64,000 bases of DNA from Pseudomonas fluorescens (lineage in GTDB: Bacteria; Pseudomonadota; Gammaproteobacteria; Pseudomonadales; Pseudomonadaceae), in assembly GCF_005938625.1 (NCBI RefSeq), contig NZ_VCNJ01000024.1, positions 1 through 64,000 of the forward strand, written 5' to 3'. Positions 18,126-26,377 of the stretch are shown here, one piece after another. The notes beneath the pieces were generated by a model. It was not told the origin of the DNA. It searched no databases and was given only the letters and a program-made list of their open reading frames with translations. Made by a program: the position numbers and the translations under genes. Position 1 is the stretch's first letter; every line of letters begins with the position of its first letter.

Positions 18126-18148
18126 TGCAGTCATCCTTCTCGGGCAGA

Positions 18149-19942
18149 TCAGAAGTTCACGCCGAAGCTCAGTGCGACGAAGTCACGGTCTTCGAGGACG
18201 TTGTAGTCACCACCGAAAAAGTCGGTGTAACTGAGGCTCGCGGTGTAGGTGTTGCGGTAGTCGGCATCGACGCCGACGCTGATCGCTTTCGCGCCTTCGT
18301 TGAACAGGCCGTTGGGGCCGTAACCGGCGACGTCATGCGACCACGACAGGTTGGGTTTGAGGTTGATCCCGCCGATCACGTTGGCGTAATCGAGGATCGC
18401 CCGGGCGCGGTAGCCCCACGAGGTCGAGGTGACGAAACCATCAGTGTCACCGCCGAAACCGTATTGGCCATACACCGAGTCGCGGCCATAACGCAGCTTG
18501 TCGCGCGACTCCAGACCGCCGACCCGCACCACCGCCGCTTCACCGACCAGGGTCAAACGCTGAGCGCCCCAGACCTGATCGAAAAAGTGCGTGAGCGTGC
18601 TCTGGATCTGCGTGACTTCCTTGCGCCGATAGCCTTTGTTGTCCGCTCCTGGTGAGGTCGAAAGTGGCGACGCCGTGCCACCGGCAATCGGGTTGAGCAG
18701 CGCCAGTGTCAGGTCGTTGGTGTTGACCTGCACCGGAGCGTTCGGGCGGTAGCTGATCTCGCCAGTCCATGCAGTGCCGGTGGGCAATGTGGTGGAAAAA
18801 CTTGCGCCGTAGAGACGAATGTCTTCCGGGTATTCAAGGTAATACCCACCACGTCCGAGCATGACGCTCTGCGCCAGACCGGAGCCGCTGCCGGGGGCCA
18901 GGCCATTGGCGATCCCGACCATACCCGGCAATGCCGCCAGCGTCGAAAGACCGGCCGTGGTGGTGCCTACCGTCGGCGTACGGCTGTGGTAGTTCATGAA
19001 GTAGAGACCGTATTCAGTGTCGTCACCGAGCCAGCGCAACGCCGTACCCCATTGCCCGGAATCCCGCGCATCACGGTCACCGCCACGAGGAATCACCACG
19101 CCTTCGCGAGTCACCTGAATGCCTTGTCCAAAGGCCTGGGTCAGCGGAACAAACGGTGCGATTGCGGGGTTGCCGACGGTGTAGCCGTTGTTGCACCCGT
19201 CCGCCGCCACATCGACACCAAAGAAGGTGCCGCAGTTGTCGAGAACAGTCTGGTCCCATTCCAGTTGATAGAAGCCTTCAACGGTCAGTTGATCGGTCAG
19301 GCCTTGCGAACCAAACAGCATGTTGACCGGAATCAGGCCTTCCTTGATCTCCGCACCAGGGCGGCGAAACGCTGAAACGTCGATCGGGTTGATGCTGTTG
19401 ATCGAGTTGCCGATGAAGGTACTTTCGCCCCAGCTCACCACCTGTTTACCGGCGCGCACGGTGCCCGGCAGATCGGCGATGGAATAGTTGTGATAGACGA
19501 ATGCATCGAGAATTTGTGCGCCGGAAGATTTCGCGCCTTCCTTGCGGCCGCTGTCGCTGATCGGCTTGAACTCGCGGTCCTCGTCCTTCAGCTCGAAGTC
19601 ATACCAGTACTTGCCACGCACGAAGACGCCGGTGTCGCCGTACTTGAGTTCAAGGTCGTGAATGCCTTTGAAGATTTTCGAGAAGGTCTCGCCCTTCTTG
19701 AAATTCAAACGCCCGTCATCACCGGTCGAGGATTGCCCGGTACCACCATTGACCGTGCCGACCAGCGACTTGTCGGCATCGCGCATGCCCCAACTCGCAC
19801 CGATCGACAGCGACGAGTCGAAAGTGCCCTCGATTTCGCCAATGTTGAACGCAACCGCTTGCGCCTGGGCGCAGCAACCCAAAGCCACCGCGGCTGCCAG
19901 CGCCTGCGGTGTGAAGATGGCGCGCATTGTTGTTTTTGTCAT
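18149..19942 (-). CDS. DUF1302 outer-membrane protein
   Basis: 597 aa from the ATG at 19942, preceded by GGGGAAG; upstream in-frame codons back to 20152 are rejected because they encode no signal sequence. A signal peptide ends at AQAQA (about residue 30). The mature chain is beta-rich, with aromatic-ended strands and a C-terminal phenylalanine-type end (FVALSFGVNF), as in outer-membrane porins. GMRDADKSLVGTVNGG and RAGKQVVSWGESTF are typical DUF1302 stretches. It is the first gene of the DUF1302-DUF1329 pair; the two may form an uptake path for a hydrophobic carbon source such as fatty acid or sterol-like compounds (inference). Confidence 0.85.
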   Translation of the reverse strand: MTKTTMRAIFTPQALAAAVALGCCAQAQAVAFNIGEIEGTFDSSLSIGASWGMRDADKSLVGTVNGGTGQSSTGDDGRLNFKKGETFSKIFKGIHDLELKYGDTGVFVRGKYWYDFELKDEDREFKPISDSGRKEGAKSSGAQILDAFVYHNYSIADLPGTVRAGKQVVSWGESTFIGNSINSINPIDVSAFRRPGAEIKEGLIPVNMLFGSQGLTDQLTVEGFYQLEWDQTVLDNCGTFFGVDVAADGCNNGYTVGNPAIAPFVPLTQAFGQGIQVTREGVVIPRGGDRDARDSGQWGTALRWLGDDTEYGLYFMNYHSRTPTVGTTTAGLSTLAALPGMVGIANGLAPGSGSGLAQSVMLGRGGYYLEYPEDIRLYGASFSTTLPTGTAWTGEISYRPNAPVQVNTNDLTLALLNPIAGGTASPLSTSPGADNKGYRRKEVTQIQSTLTHFFDQVWGAQRLTLVGEAAVVRVGGLESRDKLRYGRDSVYGQYGFGGDTDGFVTSTSWGYRARAILDYANVIGGINLKPNLSWSHDVAGYGPNGLFNEGAKAISVGVDADYRNTYTASLSYTDFFGGDYNVLEDRDFVALSFGVNF

Positions 19943-20663
19943 GCGTCTTCCCCGGTGAGTGACAGAAGGCCCCACCCTACTGCCGGACAATTGCGTCGAT
20001 AAGCGCACCAAGGAGGTATTCGTGTTGTCGCTCGAAAGGATGAATGGCCTTGCGCGGCGCGGCTTTGCGCCGTTCATGGATTGGCTGGATGGAGGATCAT
20101 CAGTGCAGCGCATGGTGCACATCGGATCACGGGACTGTTGCATGCCCCGCAACAGTGCATGTCCAGAATCGGTATTTTTCCTACGCGCTCAAGACCTTAT
20201 TCTGAACGCGCTTTCACGGGACACGCCGCAAAGCACGAAGCACTGGCCTTTGAGCAACTCAGGCCATTGCTGACAGATTTCAGATAAATCGAAGACTTCG
20301 GTTTATCGCCCCGGTGTTCACTGACGTTGATTTGTAGCTCCTTGATCCAACGTCTTACCTTGGCCGCTGCGTTTGCAGCGGCCTTTTTTATGCCTGTTGA
20401 AAAGTCATCCCTACAACCTGCAAACACTTTCCGAGAACAACGTAGGAACTTTCCTGCGGCGCAGAAGAATTCTCCTTGCTTTGTTATTAGCCTGCGAAAA
20501 ACCTCTCGAAACAACGCCCTGTTACTTACGGGCTTCTCAGATTTTGTAACCGCAAGTCTGATGTAACTTGAAACACCTCAACCCCTCGCTGGTGACACGG
20601 ACGTCACTATCGGCCTCGCTGACTTGCCAACGAGTTATCACGCACATTCAAAAGGACATGAAT
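19943..20663. other. 721-bp gap between DUF1302 and the bacteriocin gene
   Basis: It holds the divergent promoter regions of DUF1302 (leftward) and the bacteriocin (rightward), a short imperfect hairpin at 20283-20307 (GATAAATCGAAG/CTTCGGTTTATC), and the first copy of the 65-bp terminator repeat at 20328-20392. No protein-coding frame looks real. The plus-strand terminator at 20363-20388 has no gene to its left on that strand, so a small RNA ending there is possible. I see no clear SOS box (CTGT-N8-ACAG) before the bacteriocin. Confidence 0.5.
20328..20392 (+). terminator. 65-bp direct repeat copy 1 with plus-strand terminator
   Basis: Stem GGCCGCTGC/GCAGCGGCC with a GTTT loop followed by six T, preceded by TGATTTGTAGCTCCTTGATC. 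A second copy at 23230-23294 matches 63 of 65 bases. The two copies bracket the bacteriocin and immunity genes. Confidence 0.85.
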
Positions 20664-22802
20664 ATGCAAAAGCCTCCACCCTTTGTGTTAACCGAAGCTG
20701 TTCATACGACAGCAACAGCCCCCCCCAACACACCTTTGATTCGAGGGACATCACCGAACCTCTCCCAAAGCGGCACGTTTGCTATTCCTAACAATGTTCA
20801 AGTCAACTCTCGGGAGTTTACTGCCCACAGCCTGAGAACTGCTCGTGAGTTTCAAACTCGAACAGAGCAACTGCCCCAATCAATCGAGCAGGATCTGGCC
20901 GCAACGCGGCTGGAAGGCGCAACCCACCCGCTTCCTCCCGCGCAAGCAATCATTCGTGAACTGGGTGTACGGCATACCCTGACTCAAAGAAAAACCGCTG
21001 AATTTCATCAAAAAACAGCACAAGCAAATCAGTTCTTTGGAGATGACCCACTTAATAAAGACTTCCATGCCTACTTTCGAAAAGCCCAAAGCATCGATAG
21101 AACCGTTAATGCGCGGGGAATTGCGATGCAGACCTGGGCAGCCTCGTACAGAGCCGCACACGAAGCGAAATTGCTGGCGCAATCAATTCAGATGCTCAAC
21201 CAGCAACAGGTCAACGTGCAGAACTGGCTGGCCGCCGTTCAGACAAATGATCAGGCGCAAGCACAAGCGGCGGCAGAAGCTCGGCGAGTAGCGGCAGAAC
21301 ACGCACGGATTGCCTTAGAACAGCAACGTCAAAGAGAAATTGCTGAAGCTGCACGTCAAGAGCAGGAGCAAATTCGTGCCCGTGAACAGGCGCGACTTGC
21401 CACGCTGGCGAAAAAGCAGGATATGGATGCATACCTGGCAAAATACTCCGCCCAGTTGGCACGCATTCTTGCTGAAATGAGAGCTGAAGCTCGGGAACAA
21501 GCGCGAATCGCGGCATTGAAGAGCGCTTTAGCCGAAGCACAAGCAAAAGCTGAAGCAGCCGCACAGGCGTTTGCTGCCGAGCAAGCTCGTCTCCAAGCGC
21601 AAATGGAGCAGCGTGTAGAAGCGAACCAGCAGGAAGGTCATTCAGCAGAGATCCAGCATGTATATCCGGCTTCAGGAGCCGTGGCTTCAACCAGTCCGGT
21701 TTTGTCTTTTGCCTCCAAAACCATTCGTCTTCCTCCGGCATCGTCATCCGGAATTCTCAGCGCAATGCGCACAGGATTACTGGCCGTGAAGGCGGCAGGC
21801 GCTGCGCTGATCAGCGGTCCGGTGCTGGTAGGTTTCGCGGCACTGTTAATGCCATCACGCTTGGGCAACGGCGAACGCTTTTCCATGAGCGTTCCACTTG
21901 CGGAGTTGTCGCCGGAGTCTCCTCAGACATTGCGCGAAATAGCGGATCAGCAAGGCACATTAGAGCTGCCCGTGGGATTGGGCGTAAGGCGGGTCGGCGC
22001 TGGCGCGGAAATCTTCGTCGCCACAAGCGATGACTTCCATATCCGCTCGAGTGTGCTGGTTCTGAATGCGGCCTATGACTTGCTGAATGATGTTTATGAA
22101 GTAGCGCTACCAGATTCGCCGACGGACTTTCTGACCTGGACACCCGCTATCTCGCCGGGTAACAGCTCGACTGTATCGCCCATTGCCGAGACTGATGCGC
22201 CAGCCTATTCCGGCGCTCCTATTGTTCCGATTGAAGGACGGCTGGACCTCAATCCGATCCTTGTTGAAGGTTGGGAACGATTCGTCATCGTGTTCCCCGA
22301 TGACTCGGGGATTGCGCCACTTTATATGGTGTTCAGCAGTCCGTACGGGGGTGTCGAGGACGGGGAACACAGCGGGCGAGATTTCAACCCCGAAGAAACA
22401 GGTTTACCGGTTACAAGCTCGGACTGGGTACCGTCGATCATCGCAAAAAACGGAATTGATATCGTGAAGCTACACACTTCAAAGTTCCCAGATTCTGATG
22501 CAAATAAAATAATGATCGATCGTCTAGAACGAATTTTTCGAGGAGAACTAGAGGTAACCGATACCGACAAACGCTTCTACACTCATGAGATCAGAGAGTT
22601 CGAAAGGCTTAAAGCCTTGGGATATGGCGACACGGAAATGCCCGATAAAGACTCTTCCGTATGGAACAACGTCCACACTGCAACACTGGAGGATTACAAG
22701 CTTAAAGATGCTCCAACGTTGTTATATACGCCAGAGGCGCTGGAAGCTGCAAGGCGGCAAGAAGAGCGTGAGTACCAAAAGTTGCTTAAGGAGATCTGGT
22801 AA
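20664..22802 (+). CDS. S-type-pyocin-like bacteriocin (colicin-like)
   Basis: 712 aa from the ATG at 20664 (AAGGA 7 bases upstream; an ATG at 20658 is too close). Order: a disordered N-terminus rich in P, T and Q (1-70), a helical part, an A/Q/E/R-rich coiled coil (about 190-330), a hydrophobic glycine stretch AALISGPVLVGFAALLMP (about 375-395), then the pyocin-S translocation-type beta domain (about 400-560, ending near YGGVEDGEHSGRDF), and a C-terminal killing domain (about 575-712) with DRLERIFRGEL and DKRFYTHEIREFERLKALG. This last type recurs in Pseudomonas pyocin-like proteins; its activity is not assigned here. No signal peptide, as in pyocins released by lysis. Its TAA overlaps the immunity ATG. 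The gene sits between direct repeats and looks acquired. Confidence 0.82.
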   Translation: MQKPPPFVLTEAVHTTATAPPNTPLIRGTSPNLSQSGTFAIPNNVQVNSREFTAHSLRTAREFQTRTEQLPQSIEQDLAATRLEGATHPLPPAQAIIRELGVRHTLTQRKTAEFHQKTAQANQFFGDDPLNKDFHAYFRKAQSIDRTVNARGIAMQTWAASYRAAHEAKLLAQSIQMLNQQQVNVQNWLAAVQTNDQAQAQAAAEARRVAAEHARIALEQQRQREIAEAARQEQEQIRAREQARLATLAKKQDMDAYLAKYSAQLARILAEMRAEAREQARIAALKSALAEAQAKAEAAAQAFAAEQARLQAQMEQRVEANQQEGHSAEIQHVYPASGAVASTSPVLSFASKTIRLPPASSSGILSAMRTGLLAVKAAGAALISGPVLVGFAALLMPSRLGNGERFSMSVPLAELSPESPQTLREIADQQGTLELPVGLGVRRVGAGAEIFVATSDDFHIRSSVLVLNAAYDLLNDVYEVALPDSPTDFLTWTPAISPGNSSTVSPIAETDAPAYSGAPIVPIEGRLDLNPILVEGWERFVIVFPDDSGIAPLYMVFSSPYGGVEDGEHSGRDFNPEETGLPVTSSDWVPSIIAKNGIDIVKLHTSKFPDSDANKIMIDRLERIFRGELEVTDTDKRFYTHEIREFERLKALGYGDTEMPDKDSSVWNNVHTATLEDYKLKDAPTLLYTPEALEAARRQEEREYQKLLKEIW

Positions 22803-23062
22803 TGAATACCATTGAGCAAATTGTGAAAAATGAACCATTGGATGACATCGTCACCGTATTTTCACTGTTCAAACCAAATCCGCACCTGGACATGATGATC
22901 AGACAATACAACCGAGATTTGATCAGTCAATATGGAGCCCTAGAGGATGCCTACACTCGACTTATCGCGTCTGGAGTACTGGAACACGGGGATAAAGGCT
23001 TAGCTATTAAAGGCCCCAACTGGAAGGCTCCAAAATTCATGGCCGAAAAACGATACGTTTAA
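22802..23062 (+). CDS. bacteriocin immunity protein
   Basis: 86 aa, starting in the TAATG overlap with the bacteriocin stop, so the pair is translationally coupled, as in colicin and pyocin loci. The sequence is helical, acidic at the N-terminus (EQIVKNEPLDDIV) and basic at the end (KGPNWKAPKFMAEKRYV). It carries no membrane segment, which fits immunity to a cytoplasmic-acting nuclease-type toxin rather than a pore former. The role is inferred from position, size and overlap; the family is not recognised by name. Confidence 0.75.
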   Translation: MNTIEQIVKNEPLDDIVTVFSLFKPNPHLDMMIRQYNRDLISQYGALEDAYTRLIASGVLEHGDKGLAIKGPNWKAPKFMAEKRYV

Positions 23063-23104
23063 TGGGTTGTTGGCCGCCAAGCTCGAGCTTGGTGGCCTCA
23101 CCCC

Positions 23105-23204
23105 TTAAAGCGAATACTTCTACAAATTCGCCATCATCTCTTTCAGCACACCAATATTGTTCTTGGATGCGCCGTTTCTTCGAAATCACTAATCTGCTGC
23201 CAAT
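23105..23204 (-). pseudogene. decayed duplicate of the SDR gene 3' end
   Basis: Matches the last 33 codons and the stop of the intact SDR gene (23450-23550) at roughly 88 percent, with a 1-base deletion relative to it (TTCTTGG against TCCTTCGG) that breaks the frame. Similarity stops abruptly at 23204. It is a leftover of the event that brought in the bacteriocin genes. Confidence 0.85.
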
Positions 23205-23229
23205 GCTAGGGAGAAATTATTGCTCAGGG

Positions 23230-23294
23230 TGATTTGTCGCTCCTTGATCAAACGTCTTACCTTGGCCGCTGCGTTTGCAGCGGCCTTTTTTATG
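23230..23294 (+). terminator. 65-bp direct repeat copy 2 with plus-strand terminator
   Basis: Same stem GGCCGCTGC/GCAGCGGCC and T-run as copy 1; differs at two bases (GTCGC for GTAGC, GATCAA for GATCCA). It terminates the rightward bacteriocin-immunity transcript and marks the right edge of the insert. Confidence 0.85.
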
Positions 23295-23449
23295 GGCGCC
23301 GTTTTAGCCACCTCACCTGCATCAGCGGGAAGATTCCCCCATTTGCGGGTCCAAACTGGAGAATCCCGGAGTTGATGATTGATAAACGGTACAAGGAATA
23401 ATGGAACAAGCCTCGCCGCATCGAGAACGCAGCGAGGCTCAAACGTCTT

Positions 23450-24361
23450 TTAAAGCGAATACTTCTGCAAATTCGCCATCATCTCTTTCAGCGCCTCAAT
23501 ATTGTCCTTCGGATGCGCCGCCCCTTCGAAATCACAAATCTGCTGCCAGTGCGCCGCGACATCTTCCGGCGAGAAACCCGCCCGTGGATCAAACCCGGCG
23601 CCGAGGCTGCGCTCCCAACGCACCTTGCCCATCCAGCCGCCACCGACTTCGAACAGCCCTGACGTTTCTTGGCATTGTTCGCTGGCCAGATACACCACCA
23701 GCGGACTGACCAGCTCCGGTTTCAATTGCTCGAACACTTGCGGCGGGATCAGGCCTTCGGTCATGCGCGTGCCGCCGGTAGGCGCGATGGCGTTGACGAG
23801 GATGTTGTTCTTGCGACCTTCGATGGCCAGTGTGCGGGTCAAACCGTAAAGGCCCAGCTTGGCCATGCCGTAGTTGGACTGACCGAAGTTGCCGTAGATG
23901 CCCGAGGTCGAGGCGGTGAAGATCACCCGGCCATAGTTTTGCTCACGCAGGTGCGGCCATGCGGCGCGGGTGACTTTGTAGGCGCCTTCGACATGGACGC
24001 GGTAAACCAGATCCCAGTCGGCGTCGTCCATTTTGTGGAAGGTCTTGTCGCGCAGGATGCCGGCGTTGTTGACGACGACGTCGACGCGGCCGAAGGCATC
24101 GAGGGCGTTCTGCACCAGTTTGTCGCCGTCGGTGACCGAGTCGTGGTTGGCTTCGGCGATACCGCCGGCCGCGCGAATTTCCGCTACCACGCGATCGGCG
24201 GCGGAGGCGTTGGCGCCTTCGCCCTGAGCCGAGCCGCCGAGGTCGTTGACCAGCACTTTGGCGCCCTGTCTGGCAAACAACAATGCGTGAGCGCGTCCGA
24301 GGCCACCACCGGCTCCGGTGACGATGACAACTTTATCTTCGAAACGCACAGACTCATTCAT
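23450..24361 (-). CDS. short-chain dehydrogenase, peroxisomal MFE-2-like 3-hydroxyacyl-CoA type
   Basis: 303 aa from the ATG at 24361 (GGAG 8 bases upstream). The Rossmann motif is VTGAGGGLGRAHAL (TGxxxGxG), NNAG is at about 95, and the catalytic set is S (FTASTSG), Y and K (SNYGMAKLG). The DLGGS motif after the second strand and the RWERSLGAGF stretch are typical of the hydroxyacyl-CoA dehydrogenase part of eukaryotic multifunctional enzyme 2 and of bacterial homologs in fatty-acid or sterol side-chain oxidation. It precedes the bacteriocin insert; its 3' end is duplicated at 23105. NAD(P)-dependent oxidation of a 3-hydroxyacyl-CoA is the best guess. Confidence 0.8.
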   Translation of the reverse strand: MNESVRFEDKVVIVTGAGGGLGRAHALLFARQGAKVLVNDLGGSAQGEGANASAADRVVAEIRAAGGIAEANHDSVTDGDKLVQNALDAFGRVDVVVNNAGILRDKTFHKMDDADWDLVYRVHVEGAYKVTRAAWPHLREQNYGRVIFTASTSGIYGNFGQSNYGMAKLGLYGLTRTLAIEGRKNNILVNAIAPTGGTRMTEGLIPPQVFEQLKPELVSPLVVYLASEQCQETSGLFEVGGGWMGKVRWERSLGAGFDPRAGFSPEDVAAHWQQICDFEGAAHPKDNIEALKEMMANLQKYSL

Positions 24362-24487
24362 CGCAGCAACTCCAGCAGGCCAGTATTGATCCTGAGTGTC
24401 AGGCACAGGGCTTTGAGTCACAACGAACACGGCTGAGGCTGAATGGTGTGCAATAAGGTTGCGCGATGATGAGGGCGTCAGAAGACC

Positions 24488-24556
24488 AAAAATCGCAGCC
24501 TGCGGCAGCTCCTACACAAATCTAATGTAGGCGCTGCCGCATGCTGCGATCTTTTG
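24488..24556. repeat. REP inverted repeat, ATCGCAGCC type
   Basis: Arms ATCGCAGCCTGCGGCAGCTCCTAC and GTAGGCGCTGCCGCATGCTGCGAT pair imperfectly. It lies downstream of the MEST-like hydrolase stop and belongs to the same family as the element at 4519. Confidence 0.8.
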
Positions 24557-24561
24557 ATCTG

Positions 24562-25464
24562 TCAGGAGCATGCCACTTTGCGCGGTGGCAGCACAAAACG
24601 CTCACGAAACGCCAGATAGTGCTTGAGCACCTGCACCGGCGCCTCGGTCTGAGGATAGTGACCGATGCCCGGCAGCAGCACCGTATCTGCGTCGGGGATC
24701 AATTCACGGTAACGCTCGACCATGTGCGCCCCGGAAATCGGATCGACTTCGCCATCGATCACCCGCAACGGAATCTCGCCGCGCTGCATCGCCGTCACCC
24801 AGCGATCACGCTGCACCCGACGCTCGGGAATGTAGCTGATCAATTTGTGCATGATCCGTGGCCCGCGATTGCTGTCGACCAGGCTCCAGAAATCGTCCAG
24901 TTCACTTTCAGTCGGGCGCGTCTGCGGACCGAAGATCTGCCGGAAGCTTTTCACCAGAGCATCGCGGGTGAATGCGCGGCCGATCATCCAGCCCAGCGGG
25001 CTGAGCAACAGTTTCTGCATCAGCACCGGACGATGGGTTTCCGGAAATAATCCGCCATTGAGGAACACGCAACTGGCGACCTCGATCTGATCTTCGTAGT
25101 GCCGGGCGAGCAGTTCCTGGGCAACGCTGTCACCGTAATCGTGCGCCAGCACATGCACCGGTTGCTCAACCTGCAAATGCGCGAGCAAGGCCTGTTGCAG
25201 ATCAGCCTGTTCCAGCAGGCTGTACGTGTGATTGAGCGGTTTGGCCGAATCACCGAAGCCGAGCATGTCGCAGGCGATCACCCGATAACGCTGGGCCAGT
25301 GGCTGCCACAGGTAATGCCAGTCCCAACTGGCGGTCGGGAAGCCGTGGATCAGCAGTAACGGTTCACCCTGCCCCGCCGTCCAGTAACGAATCGGCTGGC
25401 CACGAAAGACAAACGTCTGGCTGCGTTTACGCCAGACACACAGAGGAATCTCGGCAAGAGGCAT
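24562..25464 (-). CDS. MEST-like alpha/beta hydrolase (haloalkane dehalogenase/epoxide hydrolase type)
   Basis: 300 aa single alpha/beta hydrolase domain. The oxyanion loop is HGFPTASWDWHYLW, the nucleophile elbow AHDYGDSVAQELLARH puts an aspartate (D109) at the nucleophile, and GIGHYPQTE near residue 280 carries the catalytic histidine. The HDYGDxVAQELL elbow and NGGLFPETHRP closely resemble the mammalian imprinted protein MEST/PEG1. An aspartate nucleophile indicates dehalogenase- or epoxide-hydrolase-type chemistry. The ATG overlaps the stop of the class II aldolase gene by one base (TAATG), so the two are one operon. Substrate unknown. Confidence 0.75.
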   Translation of the reverse strand: MPLAEIPLCVWRKRSQTFVFRGQPIRYWTAGQGEPLLLIHGFPTASWDWHYLWQPLAQRYRVIACDMLGFGDSAKPLNHTYSLLEQADLQQALLAHLQVEQPVHVLAHDYGDSVAQELLARHYEDQIEVASCVFLNGGLFPETHRPVLMQKLLLSPLGWMIGRAFTRDALVKSFRQIFGPQTRPTESELDDFWSLVDSNRGPRIMHKLISYIPERRVQRDRWVTAMQRGEIPLRVIDGEVDPISGAHMVERYRELIPDADTVLLPGIGHYPQTEAPVQVLKHYLAFRERFVLPPRKVACS

Positions 25465-26246
25465 TAGAGTTTATATCCGGGGTCTTGTTTATCGAGTTTG
25501 CGCAGCAACGCCGGCCAGGCCAGCGCACCACCCATGCCTTGAGCACTTTTGGTGACGCCGGCGATCATCGCTTTGGCGCCCGCCAGAATGTGCGGTTCGA
25601 TGGCGATGAGTTCAGCACCACCGGTTTGCGCCATGACCTGGATGTCGCAGGCGCGCTGGAAGGTGAACATCATCAGAAACGTATCGGCGATGGTGCCGCC
25701 ACAGGTCAGCAGACCGTGGTTGTGCAGCATCAGGAAATTGTGCTCGCCCAGATCAGCCTGAAGGCGCGCCTTCTCTTCGTGGTTCAGCGCCACGCCTTCA
25801 TAAGCGTGATACGCCAGGCTCGACAGCACGAACAGCGACTGCTGGCTGATCGGCAACACACCCTGCTTTTGCGCCGACACCGCGACACCGCACGCGGTGT
25901 GCGTATGCAGCACGCAAACCACATCATGCCGCACTTCGTGCACGGCGCTGTGGATGGTGTAACCGGCGGGATTGATTTCGTATGGGCTATCCATGAGCTT
26001 GTTGCCGGCCTGATCGACTTTCACCAGACTCGACGCGGTGATCTCATGGAACATCAGACCGAACGGATTGATCAGGAAATCTTCGGTGCCCGGCACCTTG
26101 GCGGAAATATGCGTGAAGATCAGATCGTCCCAGCCATGCAGCGCGACCAGACGATAACAAGCGGCGAGATCGACTCGGGTCTGCCATTCCGCAGCACTGA
26201 CCTGGTCTTTGACATTAAGGGACGATTGGACGGGGGCTACGCTCAC
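25464..26246 (-). CDS. class II aldolase/adducin family protein
   Basis: 260 aa from a GTG at 26246, which has GAGGTG 6 bases upstream; a GTG at 26279 reads 11 extra residues but has no ribosome-binding site. The class II aldolase/adducin fold is shown by LIFTHISAKVPG near residue 40, and the zinc-binding histidines in LHTHTACGVAVS and MLHNHGLLTCG. Members catalyse retro-aldol cleavage, decarboxylation or epimerisation of small hydroxy acids; the exact substrate cannot be read. It is translationally coupled to the MEST-like hydrolase. Confidence 0.75.
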   Translation of the reverse strand: MSVAPVQSSLNVKDQVSAAEWQTRVDLAACYRLVALHGWDDLIFTHISAKVPGTEDFLINPFGLMFHEITASSLVKVDQAGNKLMDSPYEINPAGYTIHSAVHEVRHDVVCVLHTHTACGVAVSAQKQGVLPISQQSLFVLSSLAYHAYEGVALNHEEKARLQADLGEHNFLMLHNHGLLTCGGTIADTFLMMFTFQRACDIQVMAQTGGAELIAIEPHILAGAKAMIAGVTKSAQGMGGALAWPALLRKLDKQDPGYKL

Positions 26247-26377
26247 TGTATGCACCTCTGCGTTCTTATTGTTCTGCACGTACGAGCAGTCTAGTCAGGC
26301 GCAGAGGATCGCGTAGTTGCATTGGCAGCCAGCTTGATGACTGACCGAGTCAGCAACGCAAACACCTTGGATCCATG

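Larger units (their letters stand above)
23063..23449. other. 387-bp gap with duplication debris
   Basis: It contains the decayed copy of the SDR gene's 3' end (23105-23204), the second copy of the 65-bp terminator repeat (23230-23294), and about 155 bp of unassigned sequence before the intact SDR stop codon. No gene is supported here. Confidence 0.7.

Noticed and set aside
20393..20663. SOS (LexA) or PrtN box before the bacteriocin
   Set aside because: No CTGT-N8-ACAG or clear P-box was found; control of the bacteriocin stays open.
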